A stretch of DNA of 64,000 bases from Cercis canadensis. Its lineage: Eukaryota; Streptophyta; Magnoliopsida; Fabales; Fabaceae. Made by a program: the position numbers and the translations under genes. The notes below the pieces were generated by a model. That model searched no databases. It had not been told where the DNA came from and saw nothing but the letters and a program-made list of their open reading frames with translations. Position 1 is the stretch's first letter. Each line of letters opens with the position of its first letter. The stretch spans positions 129,306-193,305 of the forward strand of contig QAOA01004723.1 of assembly GCA_003255065.1 (NCBI GenBank), written 5' to 3'. Shown here piece by piece: positions 1-11,684 of the stretch.

Positions 1-72
1 TTTTTTTTTTTTTTTTTTTTTTTTTTTTNNNNNNNNNTTTTTTTTTTTTTTTTTTTTCTCTCTTATTTTCAG
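1..72. other. Poly-T tract with assembly gap
   Basis: The window opens with a run of T interrupted by nine Ns (29-37), then a pyrimidine-rich stretch that ends in an AG at 71-72. The stretch works as the polypyrimidine tract and acceptor of the first visible VIM exon. The T-run length is probably unreliable. Confidence 0.8.
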
Positions 73-3000
73 ACTCCTTGCGGCCACAACTTTTGCTTGA
101 AGTGCTTCCAGAAATGGGTTGGACAAGGAAAGAAAACTTGTGCTAATTGTCGCCGTAGAATCCCATCTGGTATGGCTAGCGAGCCCAGAATCAATTCTCA
201 GCTTGCTATGGCCATAAGAGTGGCTAAAATGTCAAGAGCAAATGGTGGTGGGGCTGCTGGGCCACCAAGGCCTTATCATTATTTAAACAATGATGACCGT
301 CCGGACGAAGCATTCACCACAGAGCGAGCTAAGAAAGCGGGAAAGGCCAATGCTTCTAGTGGCAGGATCTTTGTCACAACTCATCATGAACATTTTGGAC
401 CTATTCTTGCTGAGCATGATCCCACGAGGAACCGCGGTGTTCTGGTGGGAGACACTTGGTATCATAGGTTGGATTGTAGACAATGGGGCATCCATCGTCC
501 CCATGTTGCTGGCATAGCTGGCCAGAGCGGTTATGGTGCACAGTCTGTGGCCATATCTGGAGGCTATATAGATGATGAGGACCATGGAGACTGGTTCCTT
601 TACACTGGCAGGTATTTGGTTCAGTGCCTATAAGTCACAGGCAGTAAAATCTGTTAACCACTCACTTGCAAATCACAAATTGAATGTTGTGATTATATAT
701 GCATCAATTTTTTCTATTTTTTTCTTGTCAAATTCCTTTGTTATGTGTTCTTCTCCCCTCAACAAGTATTTTGGCTCTCTTTTGTCTGTTGGTCTAAGTT
801 ATGTTTTCATGCAGTGGTGGAAAAGACCTTAGTGGCAACAGACGCACGAATGACAAACATTCTTTTGACCAGGAGTTTGAGTGTTCTAATGAGGCGTTGA
901 GAGTAAGTTGCCGAAAAGGTTATCCTGTTCGGGTAATAAGGTGAGTCATGTTAATGAATTTTATGATCATTCACTTTCATCGAAAATATGATTGAATGAT
1001 AATATAAATGGATGTTTGACTTTCCTATAAAATCCATTTGTCTCATGGAGAATCTGTCTGAACTTATAGACCTTTATCAAATCTCAATGTTGCATTGAAA
1101 CTTCCATTTTTGTTTAGGTCCTCCAAGGAGAAAAGCCCTTATGCACCAGATAGTGGGCTACGTTATGATGGGATCTATAGAATAGAACAATGCTGGCGTA
1201 TAGCTGGAAAACAGGTAAGATACATGCTATCATTGGAATTTAGTCCATTTTATGTAGCCAAAAAGAAAAAATACATCTAACACAAAAAAATAAAAAAACT
1301 TCTCTATGGCAGGGTCGCAAGGTTTGTAGGTATTTGTTTGTCAGATGTGACAACGAGCCAGCTCCGTGGACAAGGTTTGTTTCTTGCATTTCCGTGTCTG
1401 TGTGTGTTTGCATGTGTGTGTCTGTCTACGTATGTGTTACAGCATGAGGCCTGTATTTGTTTGTTAATCTGTAGTGATGATCATGGAGATCGACCACACC
1501 CCCTGCCTCTAATTGAGGAGTTGGAGCGTGCAATTGATTTTACTGTAAGAAAGGGAGCTCCATCATGGGATTATGATGTAAGCATTCCACTCCTTTACAT
1601 TCTTTTCTTTTCCAGAAACTGTTCTTAATATAGCTAATTATCTTCCTTCATATCTTCTGGGATTCCGCTCTATATTTATTACTTTGCTAGACTAATAATA
1701 ATAATTATGTCTTAGCTTTAATATGACTCTTTTTGTTGCGTGCACAATGGTATCATCTTTGCCCTTTACTATAGATATTGAAATGTCTCAATATATTCAA
1801 TTGCTTCTCAGGATGAAAAGGGCTGCTGGATGTGGAAGAAGTCTCCACCTCCACCTCCACCGGCAAAGAGCTTGAAACACAATGAAGATGGAACACAAGT
1901 AAAAAGAGGCAAACGGAAAGGGAAAAGGCTGTGCCCGAATGAACAGCTCTTGAAAAGTATATATTCCTTATCCTATCCAGTATAAATAACTCTTAACCTT
2001 TGTAACTTAAATTCATGCAACTGATGTGACAATACTTACTACTACAGAAGTAATGGTGTTATGTAATTGATACCATTTTGCTTTTGGTTTCATTGGTCAT
2101 GTAGAGTTTAGGTGCTCCCTTTGTTGGAAAGTTTTGACTCTCCCTGTCACTACACCTTGTGCTCACAACTTCTGCAAAGCTTGTCTGGAGGATAAGTTTG
2201 CTGGCCAAAGTTATATCAGAAATAGGACATGTCATGGGGGACGCTCGTTAAGAGCACAAAAGAACATTATGAAATGCCCAACATGTCCAATTGACATATC
2301 TGAATTTCTTCAGAACCCACAGGTACTACAAAGCAAATTTTTGTTAGATTCTTGAGAAAGGAACTAGCTGAGTACTTATACTGGTGATGGGGGGGACCTA
2401 ATAGTTTGTGCAGAAATATTTCACCATGTTTTGATTTGTAATCTATATTTAAAATTTTAGTTAGGAATTAGATGTTATTTTTGCTTTTGGATTACATGGA
2501 TTACTTGTAATGGGATTAATAATTCTGTCATCTGGTTTAATATTTGCACTAAAAAGGGTGTATGTAAAATCTATGACATGTTTGGTTATTTATATCATTA
2601 TATGGTATATCTTATTTACTAAATTTGGTAATTATGAAGAAAGTGAGTATGCTTAACTTTTCTCATGTACTTTATTGACATAGTCAAAATAAGGCTACAT
2701 TTAGATTTAGAAAATCTACTATATGGTTTGAGGAGTTTACTTATTGATGTGGGATTCTCAATCCAAAATTCATATCTATAATTTAAAACAAGCCATAAAA
2801 TGTTAAGGGCAACTGGTTACCAGAACATTATCTTGTAAAAGCTGGAATGGTAGAAAAGTTCTTAAATGTTGGTTGATTTTAGTTACTTTAATGTGTAGAT
2901 TCTGAGTTAGAGAAAGATTGTATTTTGGGAATGATGTGTGAGGAGCGTGGAAGGACTTTTGCAAATATTATCTATAAAATGAACTGGTAGTATTTATAAT

Positions 3001-3402
3001 TGTGCCTTTTCTTTTGCTTAGAGTAATAGTGGGGGCGAGTGAAACAGAAACATGTACATAATCGGTATTCAATTGCATTTTCTATTTGCTTATTTCTGGT
3101 TTATGTGTCAGGTTAACAGAGAACTTATGGGTATCATTGAATCGCTCCAACATGAAGCTCAAGAGATGGAGCAAAATGCTGAAGAGTTAAGTGACAAAGC
3201 TGATGAAAATCATGAGAATCTGGATGATGCCACTGAAGAAACAAACCTTTGTGATTCCAGTGACAGGGTTCTAGAGGAAATCAACGACAATGATTTGAAC
3301 CAGAGAACATCCAAGCGAAGGAAGGTTGATGATGGCATTTGCAAGTTGAATACAGAGCAAGACATATATGAATTGGAAGACGATGTGGAGACTTGCAATT
3401 GA
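73..3402 (+). CDS. VIM: ORTHRUS/VIM-type E3 ubiquitin ligase, SRA domain, 5' partial
   Basis: Eight exons fit GT-AG rules and keep one frame: 73-611, 815-940, 1118-1214, 1313-1374, 1475-1577, 1812-1956, 2105-2322 and 3112-3402, giving 526 residues and a stop. The order is the second half of a first RING (CGHNFC, CxxC), an SRA/YDG domain (about residues 95-290, with GVLVGDTWYHR and the GIHRPHVAGIAG segment), a Pro/Lys-rich linker, a second RING (CSLC, CAHNFC, CPTC) and an acidic coiled tail with a basic patch (SKRRK). In this family the SRA binds methylated, including hemimethylated, cytosine and the RINGs give ubiquitin ligase activity, maintaining CG methylation in the nucleus. The expected N-terminal PHD finger and first RING cysteines lie upstream of the gap. 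The family has several close paralogues (VIM1-VIM5), so the exact orthologue is not assigned. Confidence 0.93.
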
Positions 3403-3928
3403 AAAGGTTTCCAGTCACCTTTGTTGGATTTTGGATACTAGAGTATGTTGCCGAAGCAAGGGGTTAAAATTGCTTAAGCAAAGTGAATTTATAGTACTAG
3501 TAATATGATACTTTATGGTATACATTTCAGGTGTATATGATGCTTTTTGTGTGGATAGAGGTTTCTGAGAATAGGTTTTTTGTGTTGAACTTTTTTATTT
3601 ATTTTGGTGGTCTATATTTGGTAAATCTGAGGAATATAGTGAAAGGAGCAAGTGTATCTAAAGAATTGTCATGCGTATCTTAATAAATCTATTTTCACCA
3701 TTCAGTTTTGTTTTTCATTTCTGTCATGAACATCTTGCCATTGCTCCATCCTAGACAAAATGTGGTGTTAGAAGAACAAAGATATGATAATCATCATAAC
3801 CTATGGTGCCTTGATGGCATTGAGGGGCCATTTTAAAGCACTTGTCCATGTTACAAGCTGCTGTTTGATTATGCTGAATTTTACCTTGTTTGTTTCCAAC
3901 CGTCAAGAACTAATCATTCTAGAAGCTT
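3403..3928. other. 3' flank of the VIM gene
   Basis: AT-rich non-coding sequence that probably includes the VIM 3' UTR. There is an AATAAA-like run near 3680 (cttaataaatct). I see no gene here. Confidence 0.4.
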
Positions 3929-4287
3929 GAGTTGGTAGTAATTTTTTTTTTGGGCTCAAAAGAGCCTAGGGGAAAGAAACTAAGTACAAAGAGTGGAGAG
4001 GAATACTGCTTCAACTGCACTATCTTAACAAGAGAAGATAAGCAAAAAAACCAATTACAAATCAAACACCAAACATAATTTCTCGAAGTCATGGGAGGCC
4101 TTCAATGCAATTTCAAAAGGGTTCTTAACTTTAACATTGAATACTCGATCATCCATTGTTTTCCATGTCCTCCACAAAATAATAGTAGCAAGGCTTGTCA
4201 TTCTTTTCCTTGCTAGTTTGCTAGTTTTCCTTTGAAGTTTGAAATCAGCTACATCCACCAGTCTCTCATATTTAAGAGAGTTGGTAG
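3929..4287 (-). mobile_element. 5'-truncated LINE-type retroposon with target-site duplication
   Basis: A 10-base direct repeat GAGTTGGTAG flanks the element at 3929-3938 and 4278-4287. Just inside the left copy is a T-run (3942-3951), the poly(A) tail of an element on the minus strand. The minus-strand frame at 4055-4258 reads like the C-terminal end of plant LINE ORF2 proteins (a W-x-x-W-K-x-x-x-D-R-V-F pattern). It is therefore a short, dead 3' end of a non-LTR element. Confidence 0.7.
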
Positions 4288-4830
4288 GTGCTTATTTAAT
4301 TAGTTTATATTTATATTTTTGCTGTGGCCTCCTGCGTTTTGGACTTGAAGTAGGGAATAAAATCATTCTTTGTTTTAGCCAGGCTTTGTTATTAGGGCAA
4401 GAAATCAGACATTCTAAGAACTAAATTTTATTAACTGCAGTTTTAGGAATTATTTTTGTTTACACTCTAATAGGAATCATTATTTTGTTGGAAATTAAGG
4501 GGCAACCAACAAAGCACTATACCCTCTTCTCGAGTGGATCGGGAAGTTCACATAAAATTGAATGACATGGTGTGTATCAAAGTACTTAGTTTCTTACTAA
4601 AGTGCATCATTTCTGCCACATAATAGAAGTTATAAGAAAATTCTTATACAAAATATTAATTTTCTTGTGTGATCTAGATAATACACTTTAGCAACAACTT
4701 TTGTTGAGTTTAGTGGGTGACTTAATTTTATGATCAAGGGTTATGTAGTTGATATTTTGTTTTGCCATAGATGAAGTATAATATCTACATTACAATTTAG
4801 AGTTTAACTTAGAGTCATAGTTAAAGGTAG
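4288..4830. other. Intergenic, no feature seen
   Basis: AT-rich sequence between the LINE remnant and the foldback element. No coding signal, RNA gene or clear repeat was recognised. Confidence 0.4.
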
Positions 4831-5378
4831 GCTTAATTGTAATTTTGGTCCTCCTATTTTAATAATATAAACTTTTTAGTCTCCCTTATTTAAAAATGAA
4901 CTATTGAGTTCTTTTATATTCATAAAATGTACAATTTTAGTCATTTTGTCTTTAAATCAAAATTCTTAAATTTATTTCAAGGTGTAAAGTTTTATGATTC
5001 ATAATCCCACCGTACAGATTGAAGAGTTATGTCTTGTGAACCTCCTTACTAAATTTCAACTTGATCTAATGGTGAATGAGTCTAGACCTTTGGTTAAATG
5101 AAAACTTATGATTTTGTTATTTTGGGTTGAGTCTCACTGTTAGATCGAGTTGAAATTTAGTGGAAAGACTCACAAGACATAGCTCTTAAATCTGAACGGT
5201 GAAATTATGAATAAGAGAACTTTATACCTTTAAATAAACTTAAGAATTTTGACTTAAAAACAAAAAGACTAAAATTGTATATTTTATGAATATAAAGAAA
5301 TTCAATAGTTCATTTTTAAAAAAGAGGGACCAAAAAGTTTAAGTTATTAAAATAGGAAGACCCAAATTACAATTAAGC
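4831..5378. mobile_element. Foldback element with long inverted arms
   Basis: The outer ends GCTTAATTGTAATTT (4831 onward) and its reverse complement (ending 5378) begin two imperfect inverted arms of roughly 240 bases each that meet near 5100. Inner parts also pair, for example the stretch around 5015-5060 with 5150-5190. There is no coding capacity. The flanks TTAAAGGTA and TTAAAACTA (7 of 9 matching) could be a decayed 9-base target duplication, which would suit a Mutator-like non-autonomous element, but this is weak. Confidence 0.6.
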
Positions 5379-7366
5379 ATTAAAACTATCCAAAAAAAAT
5401 CATATCGTTATTAAGAATATATTATTTTAATAAGTTTGTTATGCATGGGAATATGTGATTTAATAATTACGTAAAATTCTTTTAGATTATCAATGGATCC
5501 GAATTAAATACTATGATTTCTATCTANACTATGATTTATATCTATATCCATTTTATGAAATTTTATAATGAAAAACTGTAAACATTCGAATAACTGATTA
5601 ATGATACATTATACCACAAATAGGTAAATAACAACATAACATTTACGTCACCGAGAAGCAATTATGCTAGGATTTGATGTTGTAAGAACCTTGCTTAGAT
5701 TCATGACTACTTGACCTATTACCCGAAATTACTTAATATTACATATTAAATAACCTAGATGACTTTTTTTAGTAGAATAAATTACATTTACCCTCATATG
5801 ATATTATTCCCAAATTAATGACACTCCACCCACTTAATTAGACCAACAGCCTTAGCAAAATCAAACGTTAAACCTGAACAAACCACCGAATTTGCTACCG
5901 AGCTTAATCTGAGCTTATGGTGAAGAGATCACACTGAACCTAGTAAAGAGAAGAGATTAAGGATTCTCTCTCTAGTCACGTCGCTTTCATAGACTCATTC
6001 CCTATGACGAAAATTTTTCATGTGTATTATGAGAGTAATACTCTCGGAGATAGATCCATGTGATCTTATACATTTGTCAAATTCCTGGGCCCATCTACTA
6101 CCCTCCATGTCTTCCTTCATTAATCACATTCCTCTGACTTGAAGAACTAAAGTAAGGAAAATATCTTTTTCATGGAACTCAGGCCATTCCTTCACTCTCA
6201 TTTTGGTTCCTTTTCTTGTTCTCGTGAGCGACTGGCAATCAAGTCTCCCTGAGCTCTTAATTCACTTGTACGATCTGGCGTTCAAAGAGGGGCATAATAT
6301 TTCCACAACCTCCATCAAACTAGAGTTATGGTTCAAGGACTTGACTTGAATCATGTATCAGAACAAACACATGACATTTTTGGAAGAACAAATTAAATAG
6401 CGTGCCTAAGAAGGCTAGACTTTCTAATGAGGAGAACAAGAACCAAATTTTCTGTGACTAAATGGTACTGAGATCGTCTTTAAGATTTAGTTCTGTGATT
6501 GAATCCAAAATCGTAACTAAAAGTATCAAAAAGAAAGGAATGAGGAGAACAAGAGGTGTTCGTTGACAGTTTGAACTAACTAGATAAATAGACTGAAACA
6601 AAGTGAGTTTAAATTGCAAAGAACGTTAAGGCAAAGGTTCAATTGAGAGTAGAAACTTTATATTACATGCCTTTGGAAAGAACCTAAAGAAAAAACAAAT
6701 TACAATATATAGATTAAATTTAAAGACGAGTTGATAAAGATTTCTTATTTCTATAGAGGAAAATAAAATTAAGCTGGGCTAAAATACAACAGTAAAAAAA
6801 AGCTGGTTGAACCTATTTATTACTTTTGCAATCTGAAGTTGAATTTGTATTACATAACTTTGATGATTGTTGTAGCTTCTAAGTACTGCAACCTCTGTTC
6901 ACAAGAAGCAGCAAAGAATTCAGATTTGTATTTCTAGGTGCATGATGCTGAAGAAGGCATCATTTTTTTTTTCCAGTTTTAGAAAGAGTTGGCTGCAAAA
7001 CATGAATGTCTAATTGCAGATATGTATAATCCCACAAAATCTATGCCTTTGAGGCACTGCATTAAGCTTGATTGAGTGAAGGATAATTCACTAGCTCGGC
7101 TTCAAAAGAAGGATTTGGGTATTGCAAGCATGGTTAAATGAGTGCAAGGAAGAGGGGAAAATGTGTTCATCAATTACCCTACTTGTGCAACGCGTTAACA
7201 TCGAATAGTTAGATGCTTTTAGTAAATTAATAGCTGATAGTCAAATGTTTTAAATAAACTATGGTTAAATTTGTGGTTTAATAGAATGTTCCATTAACAT
7301 AGTTAAGAGTTGCTGTTAGATCAACTAGGTCAATTAGGATGAAGTGTAATTCCTCTTAGAAAACTC
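5379..7366. other. Intergenic, no gene seen
   Basis: AT-rich, with a single-N join at 5527 (CTATGATTT...TATCTA flanks repeat loosely). A stretch near 6465-6540 (TGGTACTGAGATCGTC...) resembles one near 46770-46830, so it is probably a dispersed repeat. No supported coding sequence. Confidence 0.35.
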
Positions 7367-7833
7367 TAAGGCTATGTTTGGGTGTTTGAATTGAGGGGAG
7401 TGGAAAGGAGATGAGAGGAAAAAGAGGGAAAGGAAGGGAAGGGAAAGGGAGGGATTTTTCTCTCATTTGTTTGGATGATTAAAATGAGTAAAAAGAGAAG
7501 AAAGAAAATAAAAGAAATAAAAAATTATAATTTTACAAATTTATCCTTTATTTATAAAGTAAATATATTTAATATAAGATTTAATAATATTATCTAGATA
7601 GTGTTTGAAAAAGAATTTGAAGAAATAAATAGAGGTATAATAGTAAACTACTTTTTTTTCTCTCCAAACCCCCTAAATAGAGAGAACACAAAAGTGAGGT
7701 AAAAAAAGAATGCAAAAGTTTGAGATTATTCCTTGGTTTTCTTTCATTTTTTTAATCTTGAACTCCCAAACAAGGGGATAGACACATTTACTCATTTCTT
7801 TTCCCCCTAATTTTAACTCTCAAACAAATCTTA
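7367..7833. mobile_element. MITE-like element with about 31-base terminal inverted repeats
   Basis: The left end (TAAGGCTATGTTTGGGTGTT, running to about 7397) matches the reverse complement of the right end (7803-7833, CCCCCTAATTTTAACTCTCA then AACAAATCTTA) with a few mismatches. The interior is non-coding: purine-rich on the left, pyrimidine-rich on the right. The GTTTGG-bearing end is typical of hAT-like or related MITEs. I could not find a clean target-site duplication. Confidence 0.5.
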
Positions 7834-9880
7834 ATGGTTGAAAACTTGATATTTCGTTATAGAGTATCGAATTTAAATCCCATAGAGAGCGAGTGAGGTA
7901 GGATTTTCGGAGGAGATATACTACCTATGTTCTATTGTCTCTATTAGACCAAAAAAATAAGATGAAGTGTAATTTTAGACAAAAATAAAGTGCAAATAGG
8001 GTAAGCATAATGTACTCTTTCTAGTAGATATGTATTCCTTCTTTCTTTCTTTTTTATTATTTAATAAACCATTATAAGATGACAAAAGCTACTCATAGTC
8101 ATAGCCAATGGATCTAATCACATCTCCTTAAAGCTTCGTTGAGAGACTTGGAAATTACTAGGAAACTCAATTTTCTCGAAAATAATTCACCAACATTAAT
8201 CTTTCAACCATATTATGATAGGAATCAAAGTGGGTCTAACTCTGCTGCTCTGTCTCTTTCGTTTGAACTGCAATTCTAGTCCATTCTTCCATGCATGATT
8301 GTCTGATAAATCATGTAGAATTAGAAATCAAAAGAAGACCTGAATGGATATTCGGTATATTTTTCCTAATTTGGTCCCCCCATCCCCACCTTTTTTTATA
8401 ATAACCAATGTTCTTAATATCCAGTTAGTTGCTAAAGAGGAAGTGGTTCACGGTTGAAATGGTCCACCATAGAATAATTGGATAGTTATAAATGTTTGAT
8501 AAAATATACTAAAAATAATAGAGATAACTATTCTTAATTAAGTTTTAGTAATTTGTGAGCAAAGACCAATGAGTTCTAAAACTAAATTATTTTTAAGGAG
8601 GTGGCTAACTGCCTGCTATGTGCGTGTTTATATTTGAATATAATGACCACATAATATATAAAATAGAGTTATTATTTGATAAACTGACGATAAAAATTGA
8701 AATATTCACACAAGCAACTAAAGATATTTTATTATGATTNATAATAAGTTAAATTTAATTAAAACATCAATGTTTTTAAACTATTAATGTATCTCAATTT
8801 AAGGTGTTTTTAAATTCAAGTTAGTCAATGTTCGAAACTTAGGGTCAACACTTACAATTTTTTTTTTCTTTAAATGCACCTGATCAATATAAGGTGTGTG
8901 CCTTAAGATCAGTTGAAAAGAAACTTAATACCAACGCACAAAAAACCTGATGATAATATTGTTATTAAATGAAAAAAAAAAGAACCTTAATGAATTAGAC
9001 TTAGTTTATAAAGTATCTAAAATATCTTTTGGTGTTATGTGGTTATACAAATTGATCATTTTAACTCCTGGTAACGAGTAAAGTGGTGAAAATGATATAA
9101 AGAATGCTTGAGTCCTTGCAATTTGCAAGTACCACCAGACCTTTTTGATTTTCTCCTTCAACATCTCCGGTCCATTAGTTAAGTCAGACACACGAAACTT
9201 TGTAGTTCTATGAGACAACATGGACCAGTTGCGGCCAAAAGGTTGGGTTATTTGGAATTTTGGAGGTAAGGAAAGTGACCAATTCTTTCAAAAACAAGTT
9301 AGGCCAAAGAAGATATGGTACAAAGGGAAGTTACAAAATGAAAGTATTGTTAATGTGAAGGTTGTGAGTAAATTGAAAGAGTTCATTAAATGAAGTTGCT
9401 AATATTAGCATGATGACTTCTCATGTTAACATTATTACTCTTATGGGGTTCTGTTTGGAAGGTTCCAAAGTTTTGATATATTACAATATGTCTAATGGAT
9501 CTTTTGAGTAATTCATATATGAAGAGAAAGATTCATTGAAGCTCTATCTTCAATTGAATTGTAAAACTATGTACAACATTGCAATTGATTAAAAAAAAAA
9601 TGAAATTGACCATTTTGTAATGAATACAACTTCGGGACAAAAATATAATTTTATAAAGGTGAGTATTATGCTACTAGTGTGATTTGGTGTTATTGCGAAG
9701 ATTTTAAAAAATTGAGTAACATAATATGTGCTAGAATACAGTTCTTTATAAAATTTAAGAATGACACGATATAAGAAAATGTGTGAAAAAGTGAGCTTGA
9801 AAAAATTGTTTTTTGATATATTTTCTTATATCATGTCATTTTTGCATTTTATCACCTAATTGAGGGGATATAACGCTACT
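7834..9880. other. Intergenic, no gene seen
   Basis: AT-rich. There is one single-N join at 8740. A short segment at about 7840-7925 (a generic GAATTTAAATCCC B-box-like motif) may be a SINE scrap. The open frames here are short and lack recognisable domains. Confidence 0.3.
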
Positions 9881-9884
9881 ACTA

Positions 9885-10475
9885 GAGGTGGGAAAATGGG
9901 TCAGGCCTGATAGGTTGGCCCGTTTTGGCCCAAAAAAAAGTATAGTTGGATTCTAAATATCTCAGCTCGAATATAACTGAGCCAATTTGGCCCAGCCAGA
10001 TTTGGCCCCTAGCCCATTAGGGTTCAAGCCGAGCATGGCTTTTTTGTTTTTTTTATAAAAGGAAAGACTATCAATTTATATTAGTATGTATTTTTTAACT
10101 TTAAACTTTAAAGTATATACTATTATAATTTTTTTAGTTACTTATACATCTTTATTTTAAATTTACACTTTATATGCATTTTTTTTTTTGATACGTCTTT
10201 GATTCTTTGTTTTAGTTTTATTTATTATTTTATACATATTTTGTTTTGTTTAATTAGATTCATTAGTAATTTAACTAAAATTATTAAAGAAAAAAACTTG
10301 AATATTTGTTAAATCTTAGCCTAATTACAAATAAAAAATAATTAAAAATTTTAAAAATATGCTGGCCAATTTAGGCTCGTTGCCTATGTAGAGCTGGGCT
10401 GAGCTAGTAGTTTGCTGACTCGAATAAAATCGGGTCAATTTAGCCCGGATTATTTCTGACCTATAACTACTACCT
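9885..10475. repeat. GGCC-rich dispersed repeat related to the hAT-like elements at 31.6 and 44.5 kb
   Basis: It starts near AGAGGTGGGAAAATGGGTCA and ends near TTAGCCCGGATTATTTCTGA. Both outer parts are rich in GGCCC/GGGCC words around an AT-rich core, the same plan as the elements at 31601-32139 and 44523-45110. The ends are more decayed here, and no clean inverted termini or target duplication could be fixed. Confidence 0.35.
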
Positions 10476-10657
10476 CCTAAAAGGGGTAATAGCATAGCCC
10501 TCACCTTCTATAAAACTGCTTAACTAGTTAAATAACTTACGCTATGTCTTCAATCTTCGTGTCATTAGGTGTCAGTTTCAATTGTTGTATTTCAATAATT
10601 TGTGGCGCTAAAGTGACACACTATTTTTTATCCTATTGTTTAAATTTGAACATTCAA

Positions 10658-10703
10658 CCAGCGTGTGAACATAGTCAATTCCAGCGTGTGAACATAGTCA
10701 ATT
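10658..10703. repeat. Two-unit tandem repeat of 23 bases
   Basis: CCAGCGTGTGAACATAGTCAATT occurs twice head to tail (10658-10680 and 10681-10703) with no mismatch. It lies upstream of the DUF761 gene. A regulatory role is not shown. Confidence 0.85.
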
Positions 10704-10940
10704 GATCTGTAATCACCCGGAAGGGTACCCCACATGGACTAGGCCTTACACGGTTTCTGTCTTGGATTACATTACTAGTTGACCCATGGCCAAAAAACAG
10801 ATTACTGGTTGACTGACTTGAGGCTCTCCTCCCCAGAGTATCTTAAAATTTTTAAACATCTCAATTAAGACAAATAAGGGTAGTTATCTACATTTAAATC
10901 ACATATGTGTCCTCATCATGACCTCCCTTCTCCTCTCTCT

Positions 10941-10947
10941 ATATAAA
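10941..10947 (+). promoter_or_regulatory. Probable TATA box of the DUF4408/DUF761 gene
   Basis: ATATAAA follows a CT-rich tract (CTCTCTCT), about 108 bases before the ATG at 11049. A start of transcription about 30 bases downstream would give a CT-rich leader of 70-80 bases, a common plant arrangement. Confidence 0.65.
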
Positions 10948-11048
10948 CCCCTTAAATGGAGCCCTCTCACACTAACTCTTCTCACACCTTCAAACTCTTT
11001 CTCCCTTTAGAGACTTCACCTCCAAATTCAAACATAAGGCTTTGAGTT

Positions 11049-11684
11049 ATGGATAATTTGAAGCATTCAAATTTTGAAGCTCAAAATTGGGGCAGATTAT
11101 CCCACAATTCCCATAGAATAATCAAGTTTCTGCTTTCAGTTTCTCTCTTCTCTGCTTTAATCTCATTGCTTCCCTTGCTTCTCCAATCCTTGAAGCCATT
11201 TTTAATGCAATTCTATAGCTACAACATTGGCAAGAGCTACATCTTCCTTCTTTGCAATGGACTTTTGGTTTTTATAGTGAAGAATTCTGGTCTAATTGAT
11301 GGCTCTTCACCAAGCACTAACCAAAGCAAAGAACTTTCCATTGAAAACCCAGAAAGTGGCAGGGAAGAATTGAAGGTATTAGAGACTGAAGAACCCGTTT
11401 TACACGAAAACGAAGTTGAAATTGAATACCCAGAAGAAGATAAGAGTTTGGTACTAGTAGAAGGGAAATATGATGGAGTTTTATATGCACAAGAGCAGGA
11501 AGAAGAGTGGTATAAAATGATCACTGGTGAAGATGAGCATGATGCAGAGGAAACAGAGGAGTTGAACAAGAAATGTGAAGATTTTATTAGAAAGATGAAG
11601 GCAGCATTCTGTTCAGAGCCAAGATTTGAGTATAATTCTGATTTTGATTATCAAAAAGCACTGATGGCTGTTGAATGTTGCTGA
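11049..11684 (+). CDS. DUF4408/DUF761 domain membrane protein, single exon
   Basis: An intronless 211-residue protein that starts at the first ATG after the TATA box. Residues about 26-50 and 60-80 form hydrophobic, probably membrane-spanning segments inside a DUF4408-type N-terminal region. The middle is acidic and low in complexity (many E/D, about 95-180). The C-terminus carries the DUF761 signature (ELNKKCEDFIRKMKAAF at about 175-192). Proteins with this pairing form a plant-specific family often called cotton-fibre-expressed-like. Their biochemical role is unknown, so no function is proposed. The gene is isolated from its neighbours by several kilobases. The 3' side after 11684 is T-rich with plausible polyadenylation sequence. 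Confidence 0.88.
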   Translation: MDNLKHSNFEAQNWGRLSHNSHRIIKFLLSVSLFSALISLLPLLLQSLKPFLMQFYSYNIGKSYIFLLCNGLLVFIVKNSGLIDGSSPSTNQSKELSIENPESGREELKVLETEEPVLHENEVEIEYPEEDKSLVLVEGKYDGVLYAQEQEEEWYKMITGEDEHDAEETEELNKKCEDFIRKMKAAFCSEPRFEYNSDFDYQKALMAVECC

